From the NCBI RefSeq assembly GCF_002939785.1, contig NZ_MDEC01000028.1, forward strand, positions 1 through 64,000: 64,000 nt of DNA, written 5' to 3'. A model generated the notes under the pieces. The model was not told where the DNA came from. It worked only from the letters and a program-made list of their open reading frames with translations, and ran no database searches. Position 1 is the first letter of the stretch; every line of letters begins with the position of its first letter. Shown piece after piece: positions 1 through 8,549 of the stretch. The translations under genes were made by a program, and so were the position numbers. Source of the stretch: Xanthomonas codiaei. Its GTDB lineage: Bacteria > Pseudomonadota > Gammaproteobacteria > Xanthomonadales > Xanthomonadaceae.

Positions 1-58
1 CCAGGCGCTGAAGATGATGACCCCGGACGCGGCCTATGCCGCTACATTAACCGTATGA
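1..58 (+). pseudogene. 3' end of a probable IS3-type transposase (OrfB), cut by the window edge
   Basis: The second reading frame is open from the window edge and ends at the TGA at 56-58. It encodes QALKMMTPDAAYAATLTV. A tail reading roughly H-Q-A-L-x-M-x-T-P-x-x-x-Y is typical of the last residues of IS3-family OrfB integrase-type transposases. The sequence GTGGGTCA at about 75-82 could be the outer end of the element's terminal inverted repeat, since IS3-family ends usually begin TGA on the inward strand, but the other end is outside the window. It cannot be told whether the element is intact upstream. The identification rests on 18 residues. Confidence 0.4.
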
Positions 59-327
59 CCTGAGCAGAAACCGGTGGGTCATTACAAGTAAGACAAGAAG
101 TGCCCGGCAATCATACCTAGACTCCTGCAGCTCGGAAACGACAGGCGAGGTAAACGCATCAACGATAAATTTGGAACCATGCGTTTGGGTTTTTAAAGTA
201 TTTGTTGATGATTGGTACGGATTTTGGCGGCATAGGCCGCCAAACCTTGTCACCTGCTGATCAGGATAGGTGGTCATTCAATTTAGAGCGAAGGCTGCTT
301 GGCGTAAGGCGATTCCCCGTCCGCTGA

Positions 328-633
328 CATTGCTGCGGTTACGGCGCCGTGTGGGATATGGTCACCAAGGTGTCTTTGGCCTTCTGGGGCTCTTCGCTGA
401 TAGGCAGCGTTTTAGGCCGGGATTTCAACTCGGGTATCAGCAGCCAAGCCCTGCAGCAAGGGGGTATGGGCCTGATCCTGACCACATTGATCTTGACCGC
501 ACCTCCCATGGCTGCGATGTTCTTCCAAGGAAGGCTTGGAGCGTTTACGCCGTATGCAGCGATGGGGGTGTCGACTCCCCATAGTTCAGCTCCAGCTAAA
601 ATTAGAGGTGTGCGGTGGCTGATTAATGCATAG
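328..633 (+). pseudogene. VirB6/TrbL-like type IV secretion inner-membrane protein, fragment
   Basis: The frame reads GYGAVWDMVTKVSLAFWGSS and continues into a hydrophobic stretch ending LILTTLILTAPPMAAMFFQG and then LGAFTPYAAMG. The segment PPMAAMFFQGxLG-F-Y resembles the C-terminal part of VirB6, the polytopic inner-membrane subunit of type IV secretion systems. An in-frame stop at 325-327 sits just before the similarity begins. VirB6 proteins have about 300 residues or more, so only the C-terminal third is present. No other vir gene is visible. I infer a relic of a T4SS locus disrupted by the mobile element at the window edge. An ATG/GTG-initiated peptide from 349 is possible but unlikely to function. 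Confidence 0.5.
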
Positions 634-653
634 CGATCTCTTAGCAATAACGA

Positions 654-667
654 TGAATACGTATGCA
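654..667 (+). promoter_or_regulatory. Putative LacI-type operator, copy 1 (TGAATACGTATGCA)
   Basis: This 14-bp near-palindrome, with a perfect ATACGTAT core, lies 90 bases before the alpha-glucosidase start. The identical sequence recurs at 8394-8407 and, on the other strand, at 6044-6057, in each case upstream of a sugar-utilisation gene. A central CG within an imperfect palindrome is typical of LacI-family operators, and a LacI-family gene ends the locus (14022-15143). Operator function is inferred. Confidence 0.65.
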
Positions 668-757
668 CGTGTGCGCCCGATGCGCGTTGCGCCGCTAGGC
701 TAACGCCCTTGGCTGGCGGCCGCGTTGGCCGCCCGCAGTGGCCCGGGAGGGGCGTGC

Positions 758-2377
758 ATGTTGCAGACACCATGGTGGCGCGGGGCCGTCATCTATCAGA
801 TCTATCCGCGGAGTTTCCTGGATTCCAATGGCGATGGGGTGGGCGATCTGCCGGGCATCATCGCCAAGCTCGACTACATTGCCGGGTTGGGTGTGGACGC
901 GATCTGGATCTCGCCGTTCTTCAAGTCGCCGATGGCCGATTTCGGCTACGACATCGCGGACTATCGGGCGGTGGATCCGCTGTTCGGCACGCTGGAGGAT
1001 TTCGATCGCCTGCTCGGCAAGGCGCATGCGCTCGGGTTGAAGGTGATGATCGACCAAGTACTGAGCCATACCTCGATCGAACATGCGTGGTTCCAGGAAA
1101 GCCGGCAGGATAGGACCAACGCGAAGGCGGATTGGTACGTCTGGGCCGACCCGCGCGAGGACGGCACGCCGCCCAATAATTGGCTATCGCTCTTTGGTGG
1201 TGTGGCGTGGCAGTGGGAGCCGCGGCGCGAGCAGTACTACCTGCATAACTTTCTGGTGGATCAGCCGGATCTCAATTTCCACAACGCCGATGTGCAGCAG
1301 GCGACCCTGGACAATGTGCGGTTCTGGCTGGATCGCGGGGTGGATGGCTTCCGTCTGGATGCGATCAACTTCTGCTTCCACGATGCGCAGCTGCGCGACA
1401 ATCCGGCCAAGCCGGCGGACAAGCGGGTGGGGCGCGGTTTCAGTGCGGACAATCCGTATGCGTATCAGTACCACTACTTCAACAATACGCAGCCGGAGAA
1501 TCTTCAGTTCCTGGAGCGCCTGCGCGCGTTGCTCGATCGCTACCCGAATGCGGTGAGCCTGGGCGAGATTTCTTCGGAAGATTCGTTGGCCACCACCGCC
1601 GAGTACACCGCCAAGGGCCGCCTGCACATGGGCTACAGCTTCGAGCTGTTGGTGCAGGACTACAGCGCGGCGTACATCCGCGAAACGGTCAGCCGGCTCG
1701 AGGCGACCATGCTGGAAGGCTGGCCGTGCTGGGCGATTTCCAATCACGACGTGGTGCGTGCGGTGACGCGTTGGGGCGGCGACGATGCGTCGCCTGCATT
1801 TGCGCGGATGGTGGTGGCCTTGCTGTGTTCGCTGCGTGGTTCGGTCTGCCTGTACCAGGGCGAGGAGCTTGGGCTGGGCGAGGCGGATGTGGCGTTCGAG
1901 GATCTGCAGGATCCATATGGCATCACGTTCTGGCCAACCTTCAAGGGGCGCGATGGTTGCCGCACGCCGATGCCGTGGACCGATGCGCCGTCGGCGGGTT
2001 TCACCAGTGGCAAGCCGTGGCTGCCGTTGGCCGAGCCGCATCGTCTGGCGGCGGTCAGTGTTCAGCAGGGCGATGCACAGTCGGTGCTGAGCGCAGTGCG
2101 TGCGTTTCTTGCCTGGCGCAAGCGCATGCCGGCCCTGTGCGAAGGAACGATCACGTTTTACGACACTGCCGAGCCGGTGCTGATGTTCCGGCGTGAGCAT
2201 GCAGGTCAGGTGATGCTGTTGGCCTTCAATCTGTCGTTGGATGCTGCCGAGCTTGCGCTGCCTGAAGGTGCATGGGGACAGATCGATGTGCCGGGGGTGG
2301 AGCAGGGCGTGATCGAGGATGGACGCGTGAGCTTGCCTGGGCACGCGGTGGTGTGCGCCACGGGCGAGGGCCGATAG
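758..2377 (+). CDS. GH13 alpha-glucosidase / alpha-glucosyl transfer enzyme (XgtA type)
   Basis: This 539-residue enzyme has no signal peptide and so acts in the cytoplasm, cleaving or transferring terminal alpha-1,4/1,6-glucosyl units of maltose or maltodextrin. The GH13 catalytic residues are visible: nucleophile Asp201 in GFRLDAINF, acid/base Glu270 in LGEISSED and Asp331 in AISNHD. The start reads MLQTPWWRGAVIYQIYPRSF and closely matches, from memory, the characterised X. campestris alpha-glucosyl transfer enzyme XgtA. The ATG at 758 follows a GGGAGGGG ribosome binding site; a GTG at 725 is in frame but less well placed. The gene is separated from its neighbours and has its own copy of the shared operator about 90 bases upstream, so maltodextrin-responsive repression by the LacI-type protein is likely. 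Confidence 0.93.
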   Translation: MLQTPWWRGAVIYQIYPRSFLDSNGDGVGDLPGIIAKLDYIAGLGVDAIWISPFFKSPMADFGYDIADYRAVDPLFGTLEDFDRLLGKAHALGLKVMIDQVLSHTSIEHAWFQESRQDRTNAKADWYVWADPREDGTPPNNWLSLFGGVAWQWEPRREQYYLHNFLVDQPDLNFHNADVQQATLDNVRFWLDRGVDGFRLDAINFCFHDAQLRDNPAKPADKRVGRGFSADNPYAYQYHYFNNTQPENLQFLERLRALLDRYPNAVSLGEISSEDSLATTAEYTAKGRLHMGYSFELLVQDYSAAYIRETVSRLEATMLEGWPCWAISNHDVVRAVTRWGGDDASPAFARMVVALLCSLRGSVCLYQGEELGLGEADVAFEDLQDPYGITFWPTFKGRDGCRTPMPWTDAPSAGFTSGKPWLPLAEPHRLAAVSVQQGDAQSVLSAVRAFLAWRKRMPALCEGTITFYDTAEPVLMFRREHAGQVMLLAFNLSLDAAELALPEGAWGQIDVPGVEQGVIEDGRVSLPGHAVVCATGEGR

Positions 2378-2912
2378 CACCGTTTCACAAGCGGTATGCT
2401 GTGATTGAGTGAGACAGGCGAGGCATTCCAGTGGGGTGCCTTGTTTTTTATATGCGGTGTCATGCTACCAATCAGTGCTTGCGTTAGGCGCTGTGCCTGG
2501 CAAGCGACTCAAAATGCGTCATACGGGTGGTGCTGTTGCAGGAAACGGCAATGCCTCTGCGTCGGCCTGATCAAGCTGCGGCAGTCGGTTGCCTGATGAA
2601 GCCGAGTGCGATCGCGACATGGTCAGTCGACGCACTGGCTCGTGTGTCACGGCGTGTGCTGCGGGTGGAAACCGCGAGACGTCAGGTGCGCATGTGGTGC
2701 CCAGCACCCGATTGCCTTGGTTTGAAAGCGGCTGACAGAACGTAGCGAGCAGTCGTCAGGCGGATGTGGATGCCGCGGCCGAAATCGGAGCGCGTGAGCG
2801 GCATGCCCATTTCGGGCTCCGGCAGCGGCGGCGTGGCTGGCGCGCGGTCGTGTCCCTGGCTGCTCTTGTGGTGATCGTGCTTACTCGCGTGGCGATGGTG
2901 TTCATTCCAAAG

Positions 2913-2943
2913 AAAAGCCGCCGGTCTTCAGTCGGCGGCTTTT
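2913..2943. terminator. Bidirectional rho-independent terminator
   Basis: The arms AAAAGCCGCC and GGCGGCTTTT are perfectly complementary and flank an 11-base loop, giving a U-run on either strand. The hairpin lies between two convergent transcription units (alpha-glucosidase on +, TonB-dependent receptor on -) and can end both. Confidence 0.75.
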
Positions 2944-3069
2944 CAATGGGCGACATCTTGAGGTTCTGGAGCAGCGCCTGTATTGCATTGCGCGGATTGG
3001 GCGATGCCCTTGCTGGAAGATCTGGAGAATTACGAAAGCTGGAGCTGACGGTGTCTCCTTGACCCCCGT

Positions 3070-3108
3070 ACCCTCACCCCAACCCCTCTCCCGGGGGGAG
3101 AGGGGCTA
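3070..3108. repeat. CCCTCTCCC palindromic dispersed repeat
   Basis: The stretch contains CCCCTCTCCC and GGGGAGAGGGG facing each other across a short centre, preceded by CCCTCACCCC. Sequences of this type are common between genes in Xanthomonas and other GC-rich Proteobacteria. It sits just downstream of the TonB-dependent receptor stop and could stabilise the 3' end of that mRNA. Confidence 0.5.
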
Positions 3109-3136
3109 TAGGGCCGCTGTTTTTTGCTGCAGAAAA

Positions 3137-5911
3137 TCAGAACTTGTAGTTCACACCCAGCACGAAGGTGCGGCCCCATTCGATGTATTCGAGCGGGCGG
3201 TCCTTGGACTCTGCGTAGGTGCGATACGGTGAGTTGCTGAGGTTGCTGGCCTGCAGCAGCAGGGTCAGGCCGGACAGGCTGCTGGCCTCGCTGAAGTTGT
3301 AGCTGATCTGCGCGTCGGTGATGTTCTCGCCGACCACGTAGCGCAAGGTGCGGTTGCCGTTGAAGTTGCCGATCTCGCCGATGAAGTCCGAGCGGCGACG
3401 TTGGCTCACGCGTGCCTCGAAGCCCTTGTGCTCGTAGTAGGCGGTGAGGTTGTAGACGCGTTCGGACAGGCCGGGCAGGCTGATTTCGCCATCGCCCACG
3501 CTGGAGGCGCTTTCCGGGTCGCGGATCTTGACGTCGCTGTCGTTGAAGGTGGCGCTGGCCTGGATGCCGAAGCCTTGCAACGGGGCGAACAGCAGGTCCA
3601 GCGGTAACGAGGCGGTGAGTTCGAGGCCGCGCAGCGTGCCGCCCTTGCCGTTGAACGGTGCGCTGAAGGTGCCGGTGGTCAGCACCGGTGCGGAGCCCGG
3701 CGGCGGCACATAGCCGGCAACCAACGCCGAGAAATCGTAGTTGTCGCGGCTCTGGGTGTAGATATAGCTCTTGAGATCCTTGTAGAAGAACGCCGCGGCC
3801 ACGTAGGCGCGGTCGGCAAAGTACTTCTCATAGGAAATGTCCAGGGCGTTGGCACGCCATGGGTCGAGCATGGGGTTGCCGCCACTGGCGCCGGGGCGGC
3901 CGGTGGAGGTGTCCACGCCGAACTCCAGCGAGGCGCGCAGTTGGTCCACACGCGGGCGCGCCACCTGCTTGGCCATCGCAAACCGTAGCGTCTGTTCGTA
4001 CGGGAGCTGGAAGGCCAGGTTCAGGCTGGGCAACCAGTCGCGGTATTTCTTGCCATCGTCGATGGGGCGCACTTCGCTGCCGGCAGGCTGCGAGGCATCC
4101 CAGTAATTGGCCTGCGAGGACTGATCGGCGCTCTGCAGCTGCACGCCGATGTTGCCGCGCACGCCCACTTCGCCCCAGTCGGTATTGATGTTGGCGCGCA
4201 GCCAGGCAGTGGTGATCTTTTCTTCGACCGTCCAGGCCTTGGAGACCAGGAACGAGGCGTCGTCGCTGGGGTTGAACAGCATGTAGCGCGATACGGTGGC
4301 CGGCACATTCCAGGCCGGCAGGGAGCCGAGACCGGCAAAGCCGAGATTGACCGGGGCATATTGCAGGTCCGCCGCCACCGTGGATTCGCCTTGCGCGCCC
4401 AGCGTGATGTTGCCTTCCGGCTGGGTCTTCTGCTTTTCGCGATTGGCGTAGTTGACGCCCACGTCCAGATCGGAAAACCAGCTCAACGCTTCGGGCATGG
4501 GAAAGCTGGCCTGCAGGCGCGCGCCTTTCAGCACGTCCTTCACGCTCGGCACCTTGCCGTAGCCGGAGCCGTAGATGGTGTTGGTGAGGAACAGCTCGTC
4601 CGGATTGGAATAATTCATGCCCGGCGTAATCTGCGAGAAGCCATTGCCGACGACCGACACGCCCACCGTGTCCAGCTGCGGCATGGGAGCGCGCTGGAGA
4701 TTGTTCTCCAGGTTCAGTTCGTCGCGTGTGGCCCTGGAGTAGTTGAGGTCGGCGACGATCTTGACGGCGCCGGCCGAGATTTCGTTGTTCCAGCCGAAGG
4801 CGTCGATCTTGTCTTCGCGCTTGTTGTACATGCCGCGCACCAGCGGATAGACGCCACTGGCGGTGCCGCCGATGAAGCTACCGTTGTCGTTGACCCGCAC
4901 ATCGGTGATGTTCAGGCCCGGCGTGTAGCCACCGTTGTAGTTGCTCAGGTTGAGCTCGAACTGGTTGGCGGTATCGATCTGCTCGGCTTCGGTATGGAAG
5001 GCATCGAGCGTGCTGGTCCAGGCGTTGGACGGGCGGTACTGCAGCGTGGCCATGACGCCGTCGCGCTTCTGGTTGCCGGTGCGGCGCAAGGCCTTGATGC
5101 CGTCGGAGAAGTACACGCCATCGGCAACGCCGGGGCGTTGGCGCTGTGCGTTGACCGGCTGCCAGGGTTCGTACAGGCCCACCTGGTTTTCCTGGATCGG
5201 CATGTCGGTATGCGCGTAGCCGATGGTCAGGCCGATGGTGCGGTCGGCGAACTGATCGATGTAGCTGACGTTGAAGCGGTTGCCGTAGGGGTCCACGTTT
5301 GCCGCTTTGCCCAGCGAATTGCGCTGGTAGCGGCCGCCGATGGCGATGACGCGCTCGTTGTAGCTGAGCGGGCGCGCGGTCTGCATGTCCACCGTGCCTG
5401 AGAGGCCCTGTCCGACCAGGCCGGCATCGGGCGTCTTGTAGACGGTGACGCCGCTGACCAGTTCGGATGGATATTGGTCGAATTCCACGCTGCGGTTGTC
5501 GCCGGTGCTGACCACTTCGCGGCCGTTGAGCAGGGTGGTGGAAAAGTCCGGCGACAGGCCGCGCACGCTGATCACCTGCGCGCGGCCAGCCACGCGCTGG
5601 GCAGCCAGGCCGGGCAGACGCGCCAGCGATTCGGCGATGCTCACGTCCGGCAGGCGGCCGATGTCTTCGGCGGAAATGGCTTCCACGATCGAGGTGGAAT
5701 CACGCTTGACCGAAATGGCGCCTTCGATCGCGCGGCGCAGGCCGGTGACCTGGACCTTGTCCAACTCGGTGACCTCGCCGGCGGCCGGCTCTGATGCGGT
5801 CTGTGCGGTAGTGGTGGTTTGCGCAGGCGTTGCCGATTGCGCGGCTGCCAACGTCGGTGCCATGGCGACGGCCAGGGCGATACTCAGCGCGGAGCGCTTG
5901 TGCTTCAACAT
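3137..5911 (-). CDS. TonB-dependent outer-membrane receptor, probably for maltodextrin
   Basis: This 924-residue receptor energises uptake of a ligand across the outer membrane through TonB. The ATG at 5911 is chosen because GGGAGGGG precedes it and a signal peptide follows (MLKHKRSALSIALAVAMAPTL, cleaved near AAAQ). Next come a TonB-box-like TELDKVQVTG near residues 45-55, a plug domain with ISAEDIGRLPD, SVRG and LNGRE motifs, and a long beta-barrel ending in NYKF with the aromatic last residue typical of barrel proteins. The plug resembles carbohydrate-type receptors (MalA/SusC-like in role, though without a SusD partner here). The glycosidase neighbours and the shared operator at 6044-6057, about 130 bases upstream, support an alpha-glucan substrate. 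The substrate is inferred, not shown. Confidence 0.9.
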   Translation of the reverse strand: MLKHKRSALSIALAVAMAPTLAAAQSATPAQTTTTAQTASEPAAGEVTELDKVQVTGLRRAIEGAISVKRDSTSIVEAISAEDIGRLPDVSIAESLARLPGLAAQRVAGRAQVISVRGLSPDFSTTLLNGREVVSTGDNRSVEFDQYPSELVSGVTVYKTPDAGLVGQGLSGTVDMQTARPLSYNERVIAIGGRYQRNSLGKAANVDPYGNRFNVSYIDQFADRTIGLTIGYAHTDMPIQENQVGLYEPWQPVNAQRQRPGVADGVYFSDGIKALRRTGNQKRDGVMATLQYRPSNAWTSTLDAFHTEAEQIDTANQFELNLSNYNGGYTPGLNITDVRVNDNGSFIGGTASGVYPLVRGMYNKREDKIDAFGWNNEISAGAVKIVADLNYSRATRDELNLENNLQRAPMPQLDTVGVSVVGNGFSQITPGMNYSNPDELFLTNTIYGSGYGKVPSVKDVLKGARLQASFPMPEALSWFSDLDVGVNYANREKQKTQPEGNITLGAQGESTVAADLQYAPVNLGFAGLGSLPAWNVPATVSRYMLFNPSDDASFLVSKAWTVEEKITTAWLRANINTDWGEVGVRGNIGVQLQSADQSSQANYWDASQPAGSEVRPIDDGKKYRDWLPSLNLAFQLPYEQTLRFAMAKQVARPRVDQLRASLEFGVDTSTGRPGASGGNPMLDPWRANALDISYEKYFADRAYVAAAFFYKDLKSYIYTQSRDNYDFSALVAGYVPPPGSAPVLTTGTFSAPFNGKGGTLRGLELTASLPLDLLFAPLQGFGIQASATFNDSDVKIRDPESASSVGDGEISLPGLSERVYNLTAYYEHKGFEARVSQRRRSDFIGEIGNFNGNRTLRYVVGENITDAQISYNFSEASSLSGLTLLLQASNLSNSPYRTYAESKDRPLEYIEWGRTFVLGVNYKF

Positions 5912-6043
5912 TTTCCCCTCCCAGGTACATGTTGTTCTTTGAATTTTGATCCGGCAGATGCCTGGAGATGCTGCGTCGTGCGTCATGCAAGGCGTCGCGA
6001 CTGCAACGTATGGTAGACATCGCGCCTGCGTGCAAACGGCCGC

Positions 6044-6057
6044 TGCATACGTATTCA
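6044..6057 (-). promoter_or_regulatory. Putative LacI-type operator, copy 2
   Basis: Read on the minus strand this is TGAATACGTATGCA, identical to the copies at 654-667 and 8394-8407. It lies 133 bases before the TonB-dependent receptor start, in the 314-base gap (5912-6225) between that gene and the end of the GH97 gene. Nothing else is recognised in the gap. Confidence 0.65.
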
Positions 6058-6225
6058 ACCGCCACGATGGCGATGAAATCGATTCCATGTGTGGCTTTCG
6101 GTCATGCCATGTCGCCTGCCAGGGTTGCCAGGCGGCTGCAATGCATCATCCGCAGCGGCACGCAGCCGCGACCGCGTGCAATCGTTGGCGACGACCCTGC
6201 GTGCGGGTCGTCGCAACGGCCTCGC

Positions 6226-8307
6226 TCAACGCGCGCCGTCCATCGGCACGAAGCGGATCGCCTGCCCGCCGCCCGGAGCCAGCCGCAATTCCAGGCTGTC
6301 GCTGCTGCTGACCTGGCGCTCTTCGCGCACGAAGGCGAACGGGTTGCTCACATAGTCGGCGCCATCGCCGTCGCGATAGATCTGCGCGATATAGCGCACG
6401 CCCGGTTCGAGAAAGCCCAGCGGCACCTGCAGCAGGCGGCCGTGTTCGTCGGTGATGCTGCCCAGGAACCAGTCGCGGCTATGGCGGTCCTTGCGCGCGA
6501 TGGTGACGTAGTCGCCCACCTCGCCATTCAATGCGCGGGTCTGGTCCCAATCCACCGCCACGTCCTCGATGAAGCGGAACGCATCGCGGTGCTGCAGATA
6601 ATGCTCGGGCAGGTCGGCGGCCATCTGGATCGGGCTGTACAACGTCACATACAGCGCCAGCTGACGGGCGAGCGTGCTGGGAATCGCCTGGCCGTTGCGG
6701 CCTTTCAGGCTCACGATGCCCGGCGTGTAATCCATCGGACCGGCCAGCAGTCGCGTGAACACCAGGTTGACCTCGTGCTCGGGAGGATTGGGGGGCTGGC
6801 CCCAGGCGTTGTATTCCATACCGCGCGCGCCTTCGCGCGAGATCCAGTTGGGATAGGTGCGGCGCAGGCCGGTATCCTTGATCGGCTCATGTGCGTTGAC
6901 GGCGATATGCCGCTGTGCTGCCTCGCGCACCACGCGCAGGTGGTGGCGTGCCATCCACTGGCCGTCGTGCCACTCGCGTAGCGGCGCGCCGCCGGCCGGA
7001 TTGCGTCGCTCCACCTGGCCGTCGTCGCAGACATAGCCGGTCTTGACCGAATCCACGCCGAAACGTGCGTACAGGTCCATTGCCTCGGCGATCTGGTCTT
7101 CGTAATGGTCCACTGCGCACCCCGTCTCATGATGGCCGATCAGATGCACGCCCTTGCCGGCGGCGTACTTGCTCAATGCGGGCAGATCGAAATCCGGTGT
7201 GGGTTTGGTGAAGTCGAAGCTGCCGCCATTGCCGAACCATTCGCCGTCCCAGCCCGGATTCCAGCCTTCCACCAGCACGCCGCGAAAGCCGTGCGCAGCG
7301 GCAAAATCGATGTAGCGCCGGGTCGTGGCCGTGGTTGCCGCGTGCTTGGGACCGGTGGCCCAGGTCTGCTGGTCGAGATGCATCGACCACCACACCCCGA
7401 CATACTTGGACGGCTTGACCCAGTCCACATTGCCCAGCGCATTGGGCTCGTTGAGGTTGAGGATCAGATTCGATTCCACCAGGCTGGTGGCCTGATTGGC
7501 GATCTGCAGCGTGCGCCACGGCGTATCGAAGGGCAGGGTGCGACGTACCTTCCAGCCTTCGGCCGCCGGCGACAACTGCGCGCGCAGGCGCTGGTCGTCG
7601 CTGCGGCGCAGCCACATGCCGGCGTAGTCCACCAGCGCCGCTTCGTGCAGCGCGATATGCAGGCCGCTGTCGGTGCGCAAGGTGAGCGGGGTGTGCGCCA
7701 GGGTGAGTTGATTCAGTGGCGTGCGGTTGTAGAGATACTCGTAATGGATCGGTTCGCCCGCCGGAATCCACCAGGCATCGGCACGCTGGGCGATGGCGAA
7801 CTCGGTGAGTTCGTCGTCGATGATCGCTTCGCGCAGGCCGGCTTGTTCGGGAAAGTGATAGCGCAGGCCCAGCCCGTCGTCGTAGACGCGGAAGACCACC
7901 TCGAAGCTGCGCTGCGCACCGTCACGCTCGCCCAGGCGAACACGCAATTCGTTGTAGTGGTTGCGGACCAGGCGGGTTTCGCCCCAGGGCTGCTCCCAGG
8001 TGTCGTCATGACGTTGGCGTGCCTGCGACAGCACCACCAGTCCGCGGTCCAGGCGCCCGTCGCGCAGATTGAAGCCCAGGCGTGAACGCTGCAGCACCGG
8101 CTGGCCCAGGCGTTGCACGCGGTAATACGGGGTGCCGCCATCCAGCTCCAGGCTCACCTGCAGGATCTTGCCGGGCGAGGTGACATCGATCGTGGTGACT
8201 TCGGCATGCAGCATTGGCGCCACGCTCGCGATGCAGGCCAGCAACAGCAGGCGCGCGATCCAGCGCGCGCCCAGCGTCGAGCGTGCTCGACATGAAGACA
8301 GCGGCAT
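6226..8307 (-). CDS. Secreted GH97 alpha-glucosidase
   Basis: This 693-residue enzyme has an N-terminal signal peptide (hydrophobic LLLLACIASVAPML, cleaved near LHA), so it acts in the periplasm, where it would release glucose from malto-oligosaccharides imported by the receptor. The order is the GH97 N-terminal beta-sandwich, a TIM barrel and a C-terminal beta domain. Three glutamates fit the inverting (SusB-type) GH97 subgroup: Glu394 in GHHETGC, Glu474 in NAHEPIKD and Glu498 in GMEYNAW. The last pair is 24 residues apart, as in SusB. The start at 8307 follows GGGAGGGG; upstream in-frame ATGs lack this and would bury the signal peptide. The gene shares a divergent promoter region and one operator copy with the six-hairpin protein gene. 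Confidence 0.9.
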   Translation of the reverse strand: MPLSSCRARSTLGARWIARLLLLACIASVAPMLHAEVTTIDVTSPGKILQVSLELDGGTPYYRVQRLGQPVLQRSRLGFNLRDGRLDRGLVVLSQARQRHDDTWEQPWGETRLVRNHYNELRVRLGERDGAQRSFEVVFRVYDDGLGLRYHFPEQAGLREAIIDDELTEFAIAQRADAWWIPAGEPIHYEYLYNRTPLNQLTLAHTPLTLRTDSGLHIALHEAALVDYAGMWLRRSDDQRLRAQLSPAAEGWKVRRTLPFDTPWRTLQIANQATSLVESNLILNLNEPNALGNVDWVKPSKYVGVWWSMHLDQQTWATGPKHAATTATTRRYIDFAAAHGFRGVLVEGWNPGWDGEWFGNGGSFDFTKPTPDFDLPALSKYAAGKGVHLIGHHETGCAVDHYEDQIAEAMDLYARFGVDSVKTGYVCDDGQVERRNPAGGAPLREWHDGQWMARHHLRVVREAAQRHIAVNAHEPIKDTGLRRTYPNWISREGARGMEYNAWGQPPNPPEHEVNLVFTRLLAGPMDYTPGIVSLKGRNGQAIPSTLARQLALYVTLYSPIQMAADLPEHYLQHRDAFRFIEDVAVDWDQTRALNGEVGDYVTIARKDRHSRDWFLGSITDEHGRLLQVPLGFLEPGVRYIAQIYRDGDGADYVSNPFAFVREERQVSSSDSLELRLAPGGGQAIRFVPMDGAR

Positions 8308-8393
8308 ATCCCCTCCCAAGGTGGCCGTTGCGTAAGCGACGACTATGCAGCGCGGCGCCGGCACCGGGTCATGTTGCGTATCGGCGTCGGCCA

Positions 8394-8407
8394 TGAATAC
8401 GTATGCA
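8394..8407 (+). promoter_or_regulatory. Putative LacI-type operator, copy 3, in a divergent promoter region
   Basis: The identical TGAATACGTATGCA lies between two divergent genes, 87 bases from the GH97 start (minus strand) and about 140 bases from the six-hairpin gene start (plus strand). One operator could control both directions. Confidence 0.65.
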
Positions 8408-8549
8408 GGCGTGCGGAACGGCAAGGCGCGCGTCTACCATGGCGCCACGGCACCTGGGAGGGTCCGCGACCGTGGCGCAGTTGTGCCACGCACCACCACG
8501 CGTGCAACGAGGGAGGAAGGCCGACGGCGCAAGCCGTTTCGCCGCGTCG

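Larger units (their letters stand above)
2378..3136. other. Long convergent intergenic stretch without a supported gene
   Basis: These 759 bases lie between the stops of the alpha-glucosidase and the TonB-dependent receptor. Short open frames occur at 2405-2596, 2527-2745 and 2766-3062, but none has a clear ribosome binding site or a recognisable protein. The stretch holds one strong bidirectional terminator hairpin (2913-2943) and one CCCTCTCCC palindromic repeat (3070-3108). It could be a decayed gene. Confidence 0.5.

Noticed and set aside
2405-3062. Three short plus-strand frames after the alpha-glucosidase as genes
   Set aside because: They lack ribosome binding sites and recognisable products, and a terminator hairpin interrupts the last one.
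4361-5401. Long plus-strand frame inside the TonB-dependent receptor
   Set aside because: It is antisense to a well-supported receptor gene; high GC content leaves such frames open by codon bias, and the product shows no recognisable motif.
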